A program made the position numbers and the translations under genes. A model generated the notes under the pieces. The model ran no database searches, was not told where the DNA came from, and saw only the letters and a program-made list of their open reading frames with translations. DNA of 64,000 nt from Chrysophaeum taylorii (lineage: Eukaryota; Sar; Pelagophyceae; Pelagomonadales; Pelagomonadaceae), in contig JAQMWT010000673.1 in the NCBI GenBank assembly GCA_029834535.1, positions 1 to 64,000 on the forward strand, written 5' to 3'. Position 1 is the stretch's first letter; each line of letters starts with the position of its first letter. Positions 47,933 to 60,000 of the stretch are shown here, one piece after another.

Positions 47933-49071
47933 CTAAACGACAGAGTCGGCGTCGAAACTGCCCTCCTCCTCCTCCTCCTCCTCCTGGTTGTCAAGTTTCG
48001 CGGCCGGGCGGTCCGGGAGCCAGAGGAGCGCGTTGAGGCGCTGCATGCAGTAGACGGACGCGATGGGCGTCTTGTCGCGCCGGGTCGTGTCCCAGACGTG
48101 GCAGTGGCCTACGGGAGGCCGGGTGACATCGCGAAAAAAAATAAAAAGAAGACGGACGGTCCAAGCCGGCGGCGGCAACAAACGTGTCAATCGAGGGGTG
48201 GCGCGCGAGGGCTCGCGTCGAGCCCGCGGGCCCGACGAGGCGCTCGACAACCCTGAGTTTCTTGAGATCAAAGGTGACGACGTTGCCTGCGACGTCGCCG
48301 ACGAGGGCGCGGTCGCCACCGAGGAGAATGAGCTGGCGCACGGCGTGGTCCATCGCCTCGACCGTCTCGGCGACCGGGCGTCGCTGGGCGCGCGCGTCGT
48401 ATACGCGAAGCTCCTTATATTTAGTGCCGATGACGAGCTCGTGGTCGCTCGCAAAGCGTGCGGCGCCCACGAACACAGGCCTTCGCATGTCGAGCTTGTC
48501 GTTGGGCACGTTCCGCGCGCGCCATCGTCGTTCGCTCGTGGCGAGATCCCAAACCGAGAGCTCGTGCTCCCTCCCCCCGACGGCGACAAGCCCCTCGCGG
48601 CAGTCGAACGCGCTCACCGAGCCCTCGACGTCAAAGGTCGATCGATCGCCAGCCGAGCTCGTCGCGCCCGACGTCACTTGCACGCGCCCATCGTCGGAGC
48701 ACGAGACGACCTGCGCTCCGAATCATCGATTCCGACGAACGGACCTACCGCTTCGTCGACACAACCGAGCCCGACGCACTCGCCGACCAGCCCCGGGCAG
48801 GAGGCTACCAGCTCCCACGCGTCGTCTCTGCAGGCGTCGTCTTCAGCGCACGCGACCACACGTACTCAAAGCCCGCCGCGGCCTCCTCCCAAGTCTCGAG
48901 TTCGCCGCTCGCGCGCGCGCATAAAAATTGTCCATCGAAGCGCTGCGCGAGCGCCTTGACCCCGCGGGACCGGGCCTGCGAGCACGACGTGCTCACCAAC
49001 CGCGTCGCGCTGCTCTTCACGTCCACGACCTTGAGCAGTCCGGTCTCATCGCCACACACCAGGCGCCACAT
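47933..49071 (-). CDS. WDR74: WDR74/Nsa1-type WD40 ribosome-assembly factor
   Basis: Exons 49071-48866, 48827-48749, 48710-48158 and 48108-47933 (introns 38, 38 and 49 nt) give 337 residues. It starts MWRLVCGDETGLLKVVDVKS. WD features are VVSCSDDGRVQVTSG and GREHELSVWDLATSERRWRA. The WDR74 signature RNVPNDKLDMRRPV...ARFASDHELVIGTKYKELRVYD is followed by RRPVAETVEAMDH, HPSIDTFVAAAGLDR+HCHVWDT and an acidic tail after WLPDRPAAKLDNQ. Nsa1/WDR74 works with the AAA ATPase Rix7/NVL in 60S subunit maturation in the nucleolus. The start codon is only ~29 bp from the Helitron array, leaving almost no private promoter. Confidence 0.83.
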
Positions 49072-49266
49072 TTACGACGACGACGGGTTTAGTTAGGAAC
49101 AAGTGCAGGCCAGTAAGTTCACCTAGTCCCAATCTCTAACCCCAGGAAGTTCAGGTCTGGTCTCAGTAAGTTCACCTTAGTCCAAATCTGTGACCGCAGT
49201 AAGTTCGGCGTAAACCCACTCGTGCTCACACCAACTCCTTCGAGCTCGTCGCTCTCGCCTCCGCCA

Positions 49267-49283
49267 ATCTAAGCTGCTTTGAT
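49267..49283 (+). repeat. Palindromic motif copy (array copy B)
   Basis: ATCTAAGCTGCTTTGAT after CCGCCA, identical to the MalY/HflX promoter copy. Confidence 0.85.
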
Positions 49284-51337
49284 CCGCACGCGCCGCTAAC
49301 CTTTGAGTTTACTCTAAAACCCCCAGTATGTTTACACTTGGTCTCAGTAAGTTCACCTGGTCACTCAATCCACCTAGTCCCAATCTCTAACCCCAGTAAG
49401 TTCACGTGGTCCCAGCAAGTTCACCTATAGTGCGCGTGTAGACGCCGGGAGGGGGCTTATCGGCATTACGCAGCACGTGTGGGGTAGGGCGGAGTCGTCG
49501 ACCCAGAAGAGGATATCCTCGGGGTTGCCGATCGACAGAGAGCCACGTCGAGCTGGACGTGGCAGAAGACGGGCTTGTGGGCAAGAGGACGCGAACCTCG
49601 CGGGGCGTCTGGTCCTGGCTCTTGTTGATCGTTTGGCGTAGGCGGGCCTTAAGCGATACAGGTTGGAGGAGCCTCGGTGACAACGACACGATCGATCATG
49701 TATCTGGTACCGTTGCAGTGGCCGTGCGACGGGTCGAGGTTGCGAAGACATTAAGCTCGCGATCAAAGTCAGCATGCCGTTGGTTGTCAGGGAGTTGAAA
49801 ACTCTACTGTAAAGAGCGAGGCGTCGTCTTCCGACCCAACCTAGTCGGCCGAAAAGAACTCCGACGCCTCGTCTCCGGGAAAAAAAAGGCCGCGGTCATG
49901 CGCGCGTTGTCAGCATCGACAACATCGTTTCGACGGGGCGTGAGAATGGCGCGCTGGAAAGAGCCGCCGCGGGTCGTGGAAATAGTCTGCGAGGTCGCCG
50001 TAGACGGCTTGGAGGATCACTGTCTAGCTCTCGCGCCTACCTGATCCTTACTCTCGCGCCTACCTGATCCTTACCCTAAATCGAGGGACAAACAAACAAA
50101 CAAACAGACAAACATCTGTCGATTAGTAGTTAGGATAAACAAGTGCAGGCCAGTAAGTTCACCTACTCCCAATCTCTAACCCCAGTAAGTTCACCTGTTT
50201 CTGTTAAGTTCACCTGGTCAGTAAGTTCACCTAGCTCTAACCAACTCCTTTGAGCTCGTCGCTCTCGCCTCCGCCAACCTAAGCTGCTTTGGTCCGCACG
50301 CGCCGCCAACCTTTGAGTTTACTCTAAAAACCCTTTACTCTGAAAACCCCAGTATGTTCACCTGGTCCCAGTTTCACCTGGTCACTCAGTCCACCTAGTC
50401 CCAATCTCAAACCCAGTAAGTTCACCTGGTCCCAGTAAGTTCACCTATAGTGCGCGTGTAGACGCCGGAGGGGGCTTATCGGTATTGCGCAGCACGTGTG
50501 GGGTAGGGGGGAGTCGTCGACCCAGAAGAGGATATCCTCGGGGTTGCCGATCGACAGAGAGCCACGTCGAGCTGGACGTGGCAGAAGACGGGCTTCGCCA
50601 AGAGGACGCGGACCTCGCGGGACGTCTGGCCCTGGCTCTTGTTGATCGTTTGGCGTAGGCGGGCATACAGGTTGGAGGAGCCTCGGTGACAACGACACGA
50701 TCGATCACGTATCTGGTACCGTTGCAGTGGCCGTGCGACGGGTCGAGGTTGCGAAGACATTAAGCTCGCGATCAAAGTCAGCATGCCGTTGGTTGTCACG
50801 GAGTTGAAAACTCTACTGTAAAGAGCGAGGCGTCGTCTTCCGACCCAGCCTAGTCAGCCGAAAAGAACTCCGACGCCTCGTCTCCGGGAAAAAAAGGCCG
50901 CGGTCATGCGCGCGTTGTCAGCATCGACAACATCGTTTCGACGGGGCGTGAGAATGGCGCGCTGAAAGAGCCGCCGCGGGTCGTGGAAATAGTCTGCGAG
51001 GTCGCCGTAGACGGCTTGGAGGATCACTGTCTGGCTCTCGCGCCTACCTGATCCTTACTCTCGGGCCTACCTGATCCTTACCCTAAATCGAGGGACAAAC
51101 AGACAAACAGACAGACAGACAGACAAACATCTGTCGATTAGTAGTTAGGACAAGTGCAGGCCAGTAAGTTCGCCAGTAAGTTCACCTGGTCCCAATCTCT
51201 AACCCCAGTAAGTTCACCTGGCCCCAGTAAGTTCACCTAGTCCCAATCTCTAACCCCAGTAAGTTCGGTGTAAGCCCACTCGTGCTCACGTCCACTCACC
51301 CCACTCTCCTTCGAGCTCGTCGCTCTCACCTCCGCCA

Positions 51338-51354
51338 ATCTAAGCTGCTTTGAT
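51338..51354 (+). repeat. Palindromic motif copy (array copy D)
   Basis: ATCTAAGCTGCTTTGAT after CCGCCA, identical to the MalY/HflX promoter copy. Copy C (near 50272-50295) has a more diverged version. Confidence 0.85.
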
Positions 51355-52417
51355 CCGTACACGCCGCTCGCCTTTGCGTTCACTCTAAAAACCCCTGTAA
51401 GTTCACTTGGTCTCAGTAAGTTCACCTGGTCACTAAGTTCACCTAGTCCCAATCTCAAACCCCAGTAAGTTCACCTGGTCCCAGTAAGTTCACCTACCGT
51501 GCGCGTGTAGACGCCGGGAGGGGGCTTATCGGTATTGCGCAGCACGTGTGGGGTAGGGTGGAGTCGTCGACTCAGAAGAGGATATCCTCGGGGTTGCCGA
51601 TCGACAGAGAGCCACGTAGAGCTGGACGTGGCAGAAGACGGGCTTGGGCAAGAGGACGCCGACCTCGCGGGGCGTCTGGCCCTGGCTCTTGTTGATCGTT
51701 TGGCGTAGGCGGGCCTTACGGGATACAGGTTGGAGGAGCCTCGGTGACAACGACACGATCGATCATGTATCTGGTACCGTTGCAGTGGCCGTGCGACGGG
51801 TCGAAGACATTAAGCTCGCGATCAAAGTCAGCATGCCGTTGGTTGTCAGGGAGTTGAAAACTCTACTGTAAAGAGCGAGGCGTCGTCTTCCGACCCATCC
51901 TAGTCAGCCGAAAAGAACTCCGACGCCTCGTCTCCGGGAAAAAAAGGCCGCGGTCATGCGCGCGTTGTCAGCATCGACAACATCGTTTCGACGGGGCGTG
52001 AGAATGGCGCGCTGAAAGAGCCGCCGCGGGTCGTGGAAATAGTCTGCGAGGTCGCCGTAGACGGCTTGGAGGATCACTGTCTGGCTCTCGCGCCTACCTG
52101 ATCCTTACTCTCGCGCCTACATGATCCTTACCCTAAATCGAGGGACAAACAGACAGACAGACAGACAAACAAACAGACAGACAGACAAACATCTGTCGAT
52201 TAGTAGTTAGGACAAGTGCAGGCCAGTAAGTTCACCTAGTCCCAATCTCTAACCCCAGTAAGTTCACCTGGTCCCAGTTAGTTTCTTGAAAATTTATTGA
52301 TTAAGTTCACCTGGTCAGTAAGTTCACCTAGTCCAAATCTCTAACCCCAGTAAGTTCGGTGTAAACCCACTCGTGCTCACACCCACTCCTTCGAGCTCGT
52401 CGCTTTCGCCTCCGCCA

Positions 52418-52434
52418 ATCTAAGCTGCTTCGAT
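52418..52434 (+). repeat. Palindromic motif copy (array copy E)
   Basis: ATCTAAGCTGCTTCGAT, one change from the promoter copy. Confidence 0.8.
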
Positions 52435-53044
52435 CCGCACGCGCCGCCTACCTTTGAGTGAGTTTACTCTAAAAACCCTTTGCTCTAAAACCCCAGTATG
52501 TTCACCTGGTCCCAGTAAGTTCACCTGGTCACTAAGTTCACCTAGTCCCAATCTCAAACCCCAGTAAGTTCACCTGGTCCCAGTAAGTTCACCTACAGTG
52601 CGCGTGTAGACGCCGGGAGGGGGCTTATCGGTATTGCGGAGCACGTGTGAGGTAGGGTGGAGTCGTCGACTCAGAAGAGCATATTCTCGGGGTTGCCGAT
52701 CGACAGAGAGCCACGTAGAGCTGGACGTGACAGAAGACGGGCTTGTGGGCAAGAGGACGCCGACCTCGCGGGGCGTCTGGCCCTGGCTCTTGGTGATCGT
52801 TTGGCGTCGGCGGGCCTTACGGGATACAGGTTGGAGGAGCCTCGGTGACAACGACACGATCGATCATGTATCTGGTACCGTTGCAGTGGCCGTGCGACGG
52901 GTCGAGGTTGCGAAGACTTTAAGCTCGCGATCAAAGTCAGCATGCCGTTGGTTGTCAGGGAGTTCAAAACTCGACTGTAAAGAGCGAGGCGTCGGCTTCC
53001 GACCCAACCTAGTCGGCCGAAAAGAACTCCGACGCCTCGTCTCC

Positions 53045-53136
53045 GGGAAAAAAAGGCCGCGGTCATGCGCGCGTTGTCAGCATCGTCTTCGGGAAAAAAA
53101 GGCCGCGGTCATGCGCGCGTTGTCAGCATCGACAAC
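53045..53136. repeat. ~45-bp tandem duplication inside array copy E
   Basis: The block CGGGAAAAAAAGGCCGCGGT...GTTGTCAGCATCG occurs twice in a row only in copy E, which explains its greater length (1131 bp). Confidence 0.85.
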
Positions 53137-53467
53137 ATCGTTTCGACGGGGCGTGAGAATGGCGCGCTGAAAGAGCCGCCGCGGGTCGTGGAAATAGTCT
53201 GCGAGGTCGCCGTAGACGGCTTGGAGGATCACTGTCTGGCTCTCGCGCCTACCTGATCCTTACTCTCGCGCCAATCTGATCCTTACCCTAAATCGAGGGA
53301 CAAACAGACAGACAGACAAACATCTGTCGATTAGTAGTTAGGACAAGTGCAGGCCAGTAAGTTCACCTAGTCCCAATCTCTAACCCCAGTAAGTTCGGCG
53401 TAAACCCACTCGTGCTCACACCCACTCACCCCACTCTCCTTTGAGCTCGTTGCTCTCACCCCCGCCA

Positions 53468-53484
53468 ATCCAAGCTGCTTTGAT
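53468..53484 (+). repeat. Palindromic motif copy (array copy F)
   Basis: ATCCAAGCTGCTTTGAT preceded by CTCACCCCCGCCA. The upstream match to the MalY/HflX promoter is longer than in the other copies. Confidence 0.8.
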
Positions 53485-54355
53485 CCGCACGCGCCGCCAA
53501 CCCTTGAGTTTACTCTAAACACCCCAGAAAGTTCACCTGGTCCCAGTTAGTTCACCTGGTCCCAGTTAGTTCACCTGGGCACTCAGCTCACCTAGTCCCA
53601 ATCTCTCACCCCAGTAAGTTCACCTGGTCCAGTAAGTTAACCTACAGTGCGCGTGTAGACGCCGTGAGGGGGCTTATCGGTATTGCGCAGCACGTGTGGG
53701 GTAGGGTGGAGTCGTCGACTTAGAAGAGGATATCCTCGGGGTTGCCGATCGACAGAGAGCCACGTAGAGCTGGACGTGGCAGAAGACGGGCTTCGCCAAG
53801 AGGACGCCGACCTCGCGGGGCGTCTGGCCCTGGCTCTTGGTGATCGTTTGGCGTCGGTGGGGCTTGAGGGATACAGGTTGGAGGAGCCTCGGTGACACGA
53901 CACTATCGATGATGTATCTGGTACCGTTGCAGTGGCCGTGCGACGGGTCGAGGTTGCGAAGACTTTAAGCTCGCGATCAAAGTCAGCATGCCGTTGGTTG
54001 TCAGGGAGTTGAAAACTCGACTGTAAAGAGCGAGGCGTCGGCTTCCGACCCAACCTAGTCGGCCGAAAAGAACTCCGACGCCTCGTCTTCGGGAAAAAAA
54101 GGCCGCGGTCATGCGCGCGTTGTCAGCATCGACAACATCGTTTCGACGGGGCGTGAGAATGGCGCGCTGAAAGAGCCGCCGCGGGTCGTGGAAATAGTCT
54201 GCGAGGTCGCCGTAGACGGCTTGGAGGATCACTGTCTGGCTCTCGCGCCTACCTGATCCTTACTCTCGCGCCAACCTGATCCTTACCCTAAATCGAGGGA
54301 CAAACAGACAAACAGACAAACAGACAGACAAACATCTGTCGATTAGTAGTTAGGA

Positions 54356-54415
54356 CTCAAAGGTGCCGCCGCGATCAAAGCAGCAGCTTAGATTTTGGTT
54401 GGCGGGGTTTGGAGC
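54356..54415 (-). repeat. Inverted partial copy of the Helitron-unit core next to the array
   Basis: Directly after copy F the plus strand reads ACTCAAAGGTGCCGCC... then ATCAAAGCAGCAGCTTAGAT and GGTTGGCGGGG. This is the reverse complement of the CCGCCAATC/palindrome/CCTTTGAGT part of each unit. It has a 3-bp CAG expansion in the palindrome. Confidence 0.7.
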
Positions 54416-55937
54416 GTCGAGCGGGGTGACTGGAAAGGACGTTGACGCAAGCCGATGACAGGGGACGGCCAAGCGCTAGCCTAAGCGTCCGGGCGCCGCC
54501 AGATTATGGAGGGAGAGAGTGAACGGGTAGAGTCCGGAGGTCGCGTAAGAACTCGGGCAAAAAAGAGCGGGGGGATCGAGGTGGTGGGAGCGGGTCGTGC
54601 GATGAGGAAGGACATGATGGCGGAGACGCAGGTAGATAGAGCAGCCTAGCCGTCGGGAGGGTTAGATATCTGTGGCGCCTCAGCAGAAAGGGAATCAAAG
54701 TCGCCGCCTCCGAGGGCCTCCCTGGTTTTGCGTGCTGAAGAAAGACTTCATTTGTTCCTCGATCCCCGGGCTGCCGATCGAAGCACTTAACAGAAGTATT
54801 CCGTGAGCCGAGGCGTGTCGGCGTGAAGTGGACACACACGAATTGCACAGTCACGGACGAGGAAGAGAATGGATTCTCGCCACCGTACGGACACAGACCG
54901 AAACCTATTGGAAGTGGGTCGCCGACGAGGCGCTCGTGCGCGTTTGATCGGGCGACGCGTTGAAGAAGCAAAGCGCTTCTATGGCGTCTAAAATGCGCTC
55001 GTGGTGGGGCTGCACACCGAGGCCGGCGTTCCCGCTGAGGGTGATCGACGCGCACTTGCGAGCGAGCGAGACAACCCCGACTGCGAGGCGTGGGATCACG
55101 CGACTTCCATCAGCCACCAAAGTGTGGGCCAAGACCTTGGAGCAACACCGAGTCGACAGAGACGGCTCTGGATGCGTTGACGTCGGACGCTAGTGACGCC
55201 CGCCCGCGCGGAGTTGGCCAGGACGCCGACCGCAGACGACGTACACGAGCATATAGGTAGGTCGTTGGTTGTTTACTCCTGCGCAACAGATGCCAGCGCA
55301 TCCAATTGACGGGCGGCGCACAAGGACGGCAGGTAACGATCGTTTGATTCCGGGGCTTTCGCCAGAGGAGCGCGCGGCCGTCGACAACAAAGTCCGAGGT
55401 TTTCACGATCCGTGTGCTCGCAAGGAAAATGAAGGCAACGAAAGGATGAAGTTCAACGTTGCCGGGGAACTATGATGCGGAAGCCGCGTAGCTCGAGTCC
55501 GACGTTGATAAAAGTAGTATCGTTGCACACCTCGATTGCCGCGCGACGTATCGTTGACGGCCACGATTTTCGACCAAAGGGAGAAGCCCGCCCTTCTGGC
55601 TGGCATGCATCATTTTGGCGGCACTACGTTTGTCCGCGGAACTTCCGCAAGGGTCCCCGCTATCGCTCTTCGATTTCATCGACATCATTTCGAGGAGCAC
55701 CACCCATTCTTCTCGCCAACCTTGCTCCCCAATCTGCGCGTCCACGAGATGCCCGTCGCGCTCGGCGCGCAAGCACCCGCTTTTTTTCAGGCGTGTAGCG
55801 TCACGCCAGAGCTGCCGCCTTGACTCCGTCTGACAGGTTAACAACAGGAGTCCGACAAAAGTTCTTCTGTGCACTTCTTGTTGTTTTCGCACTCCCGCAA
55901 AAGTCTTCTCTTGTTGCCGTTCCGGTTGTGTGCCGGG
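54416..55937. other. Lower-GC stretch without a recognised gene
   Basis: Several 60-200-codon open frames on both strands overlap one another. None matches a family or gives a consistent spliced product. It may be decayed sequence. The final ~100 bp is the MTFP1 promoter. Confidence 0.5.
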
Positions 55938-56487
55938 ATGGAGGACATCGACTACTTCCGCGACACGCCGCTCCGCCTGATGGGCTATGCGAATGAAGTT
56001 GGGGAAAGCTTCAAACCTCTCATCAGCCGGTCTGCGTACCTGCTTTCCTACGCCTTGGTGTGTTTCCATCTCTCAGGCTCGCGGTTCGAGTGTGGTGGCG
56101 TTCACACAGGCGGGCACGTACGTTCTGGGGGACTCTTATGATAAGTACGAGCGAGAGCGACGTGCGGATCGCAGCGACGACGCCGCTTTGGTTTCCGGAG
56201 TAAAAGCGTTGGTCTGGCAGGCGTTTGCCTCGGTTATCATTCCTGGATTTGTTGTCAACCGTATCGTCGCGACCGCTGGATACTTCACCTCGTCCACGTC
56301 TCTCAGCAACCCGGCTGCCAAACGCTACGCGCCGACGCTCGTCGGACTTGCGAGCATTCCGTTCATCGTCAAACCGATCGACGCCGCCGTCGACAAGATG
56401 ATGGAGACCTATGTTGATCCAGTCTTGGATCGTGCCGTGCCCGAGGGCCCCAGGTGTCGGCCACCCTCATCCTCGTTGCCTGAGTAG
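55938..56487 (+). CDS. MTFP1: Mitochondrial fission process protein 1
   Basis: Exons 55938-56057 and 56110-56487 (52-nt intron GTGTGT...ACAG) give 165 residues; human MTFP1 has 166. Blocks: DYFRDTPLRLMGYANEVGES, then AYLLSYAL+AGTYVLGDSYDKYERE. The splice restores the family spacing 'LSYgv...YVLaDaiDKg'. Then come VWQAFASVIIPGFVVNRIVA and LVGLASIPFIVKPIDAAVDKMME. MTFP1 is a multi-span inner mitochondrial membrane protein that promotes fission and membrane integrity. An alternative 19-nt intron (56058-56076) is also in frame but would insert residues where the family has none. Confidence 0.85.
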
Positions 56488-57099
56488 TTAGTTAATGGGC
56501 GTGCGCAGCCGCCGCATAACGTTCCCCTACGCCCTCAGTTTTGTGCTCCCAATCAGGTTTGGACGCCGAGCGAGAAAATTATGGCGCGGCGCTCTCCTCA
56601 TATCTATGTCCTGCGATATTAATATTAACAACATCAACAACAACAAAAATAATAATAATGCGTCTGGGCTGGTTGCTTCTTTTCTTTGAGCGTCTGGACG
56701 CCCGCCCCGCACGCGAAACCAGTTTTGTTGTTTGGTGGATGTTCGATCAAGCGACATCCCGTGGCGGCCGTTGGACCCCAAGCAAAGGTTTTTAAAGGGG
56801 GGTCGACCCCCAAGGTTCCGTGTAGTAAATTTTTGGTAATAGATTGCCACAGCAACGAAAAAAGGAAAGGTTGTGTCAACTTTTTTGACCTCCGTACCTT
56901 CATTGCAGTCAGTGAGCGCGGGACGTACTACTACAGAAGTGCGGCTGACTGTTAGAGTCCGCCTAGGCACTCGTGGTTCATCTCGGAGCGAGCGAGCGAG
57001 CGAAGGCCTCGTCGTCGTCGGAAGAGCGCAGGCTCGGGTGAAAAACTTCGACAACAAAGTCGAGAGGTCGCAGTATATTCTAAGAGGAGGAGGAGCAAG
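56488..57099. other. Intergenic, no gene seen
   Basis: T-rich and (AAC/AAT)n sequence near 56620-56660 and a short GAGC tract near 56986-57002. Presumed 3' region of MTFP1 and promoter of the antiporter gene. Confidence 0.6.
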
Positions 57100-60000
57100 A
57101 TGGAGAACTTCGGGCTCATGTGTTTCGTGATGTTCATCACGATAGGGATCATCGTCCGGCAATATGCGCCCAAGGTACGAGGACGTGGCTTGGTTTGTTT
57201 GAATAAAGTGAGTTCGGCAGATCACGTCGCTGCCGTTCACGGTGATCATAATGATCATGGGCATGATCACGGGGGCGATCGTTCAAGCGACGAGCCACGC
57301 GGCACCCACGATTCGCGCGTGGTACAACATCGCACCCGAGACGCTGTTGTGGGCGATCATCCCGATCTTGGTGTTCGAGTCGGCGTTCAACACGGAGACG
57401 CACATCTTCGCGAAACTCAAATGGCAAATTTTGACGTTGGCCGGACCCGGCGTCATCGTCGCGTCGATATTGACGGCCGCTTTCGTCAAGGTGACGTTTG
57501 TGGAGTACGACTGGGACTGGCCAACGTGTCTGATGTTCGGCGCAATCACGGCGGCGACCGATCCCGTGGCCGTGGTCGCGCTCCTGAAGGAGCTCGGGGT
57601 GTCCGAGCGCCTCGGAACGTTGATCGAGGGCGAATCGTTGCTAAACGACGGGACGGCGATCGTGGTGTTCGAGGTGTTTTACGACGCCCTCGAGGACGCG
57701 CCGTGCGACCCCGACATGCCGTCGGTCGGCAAGGTGTTTGAATTTTTGTTCCGACTCGGCGGCATCGGCCCCATTCTCGGATGCGCGATCGGTTACATCG
57801 CGACCAACTGGCTCGGAAGCATGCTGAACGATCCGTTCAACGAGATCTGCATCACGCTCATCGTGTGCTACGGATCGTTCGGGCTGGCCGACGGGGTCAT
57901 CGGGACCTCGGGCGTCCTCACCGTGTGCTTCGCCGGCATGTGGATCAACAAGTTCGGGAAGGGGCGCATCTCGGCGAGCGTCGAGCCGGCGATGCACTCG
58001 TTCTGGGGCGTGCTCGCGCACGTCTCGAACGTGGTCGTCTTTTTCATGACGGGGCTCGTGATGGCGGTCAAGGTTTTCGGGACGCGCAAGCACGATCTCG
58101 GCGAAGACTGCGTGCGGTGCGGCGACGAGGAGGAAGACGACGCCCTCGAGCGCGCTCGGAGGTTCCTCGGGGACGAGGAAGCCGAAGTCGAGGTCGACTG
58201 CCACTCGTTCCGCGAGCTGGATATCTACTACCTCATAATTTTGTACATCGGTCTCCACGTCGTCCGCGGAATCGTGGTTCTCCTGAGTGCTCCCGTCCTC
58301 TACAAGAGCGTCTACGGGATGACGTGGCAGCAGCTGCTCGTCATCACGTACGGCGGGCTGCGCGGCGCGGTCGGTCTCGCGCTCGCGCTCATCATCAACG
58401 ATACCGACGGGTTCGCGTCGCGGCTCCAGATTCGTATCCTCTTCCAAATTGCCGGGATCGCCTTCCTGACGCTCATGATCAACGGCACGACGACGCGCTT
58501 CGTGCTCCACGCGCTCGAGTTGGACAAGATTTCGGACGCGCAAAACGAAGTCTGGTCGCACGTCACGGTCGACGCCGACCGCAAGATCGCCAAGGAGATC
58601 AACTTGCTGCGTCGCGACCAGTACATCGGCGACGCCGACTGGTCGATCGTCTGGCGCTACATCCCCGTGCTCACGTGCGACTCGTACTGGTTTCGAATTC
58701 GCGAGAGCTACGTGTCCCTCTCGCCGAGCGAGACGGCCGACCTCGCCGACTGGTCGGGCCGCCGCGGCAAAATTCAGAGCGCCGAGGAGCCGGGGGAGAG
58801 CGACATCGGCCGTAGGCTTGTTTCGGCCGTCCGCAACTGGTGCTTCTCGACCTTCACGAACCGCTCGGGCAACTACCCGATGCCGCCGTTGCTCAAGAGC
58901 ATCTGGTTCGGGTACCACCGCGCCTACGGGAGCACGCCCCCGCACTTCATCCACCTCTCGGAAGCTCGCATCGGCGCGACCGACGCCGAGCAAACCGGCG
59001 GCGACAAGGCAGCAGACAAGGTCGCCGACGCGCGCGTTCGCGCCTACTCCCACGGCGAGATCTTCAAGGCTGTCAAGGGCTCCGCGCTCCTCAAAGACCA
59101 CGACCTCACCAAACACCACGCCCTCGGATTGTCCGTGGTCGTGACGACGGATGGTGGGAGTAGTAGTAGTATCGACAGCAAGGTGGCGGCGACGACGGCC
59201 TTCGTGCCCGTATCGGACAAGTCGATCGCCAAGGCACGCTCGGTCTCCCCAGACAAAGCCGTCCTCGGCGAGTCGCGCTCTCGCGTTTTGTGGGCCATCA
59301 AGGCAAACTACCAGACCCAGTTCCAGCAAGGCCGTCTCTCCGCGGGAGGCTTGCGCGCCCTGCTCGAAAACGTCGAAGAACAGGAAGACGACAACACCAA
59401 GCCGATCAAGGGCTGGGAACTCTTGTCGACCTACGGCGGCACGAGCACCGAAAACGTCGAGTGGCTCAAAAACTCAAAGGGCTGGTTCCCGCCGGGGCTG
59501 GGGATCCACAAGCGGATCGACGGCATGATCTTCCGCGACGCTGCGGCCATGTTCGAGATGGCCTACAATTTCGTCACGGCCCACGAGGACATCGACGTCG
59601 ACGAGATCTGCGATGACGCTGACATTGCGCTCGTCATCACGACGGAACTCGCCTCGCAGATGGAGTTGGCCGCCAACGCGATTCGGTACTTCGAGCAAAA
59701 CTACCCGCTGGTTGCCGGGGCCGTCAAGACCCAGGTCGCCTCGAGGCTCATGCTCATCTACTACCAAAATCTCCTCAACGAGCTCGCCGAGCACGGGCAC
59801 GCGACCGAGAAGGAGAACGAGGGCGCCTCCGAAGCCATCGACGAGATGCAAATGCACCTCGTCTCGCATCCCTCCATCGAATCCCCGGCGCCCCTCGACG
59901 CCGTCCTCGGCGACGTTCCCTTCCTCGCCCCGCTCTCCCAATCCGAGCGCGCGACTATCCTCAGCGACCCCGCCGTCTGCCACGTCGAGGCGGTCGCGGC

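Larger units (their letters stand above)
49100..54355 (-). mobile_element. Tandem array of five Helitron-derived ~1-kb units (copies B-F)
   Basis: Five head-to-tail units share the boundaries CAAGTGCAGGCC / GTAGTTAGGA: B 49100-50135, C 50140-51150, D 51151-52212, E 52213-53343, F 53344-54355. Each carries on the minus strand the 3' part of a Helitron (PIF1-like) helicase. Typical blocks are VYGDLADYFHDP, RAILTPRRNDVVDADN, CNGTR, INKSQGQTPREV, and PVFCHVQLYVAL in C, D and F. They are split over frames, so none is functional. Each also has a doubled CTCTCGCGCCTACCTGATCC block, a (CAAA/CAGA)n tract, and a cluster of AGTAAGTTCACCTGG iterons. B-C is joined through 4 extra bases; C-D, D-E and E-F abut directly. 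Rolling-circle Helitrons are known to form such head-to-tail arrays. Confidence 0.8.

Noticed and set aside
52120-52145. CCCTAAA as telomeric repeat, suggesting an interstitial telomere or subtelomere
   Set aside because: Only a single CCCTAAA occurs per unit, always in the same context; no tandem telomere repeats are present.
49100-54355. CRISPR array or coding tandem gene family
   Set aside because: Repeats are ~1 kb, not 20-40 bp with spacers. The contained helicase fragments are split across frames, so they are element remnants and not genes.
54905-55132. Minus-strand ORF with protein-like composition
   Set aside because: 75 codons only; neighbouring frames do not join to it with plausible splice sites, and no family is recognised.
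56058-56076. 19-nt intron in MTFP1
   Set aside because: It is in frame with GT-AG ends, but the 52-nt alternative gives gap-free agreement with the MTFP1 family and fits the intron size range of the window.
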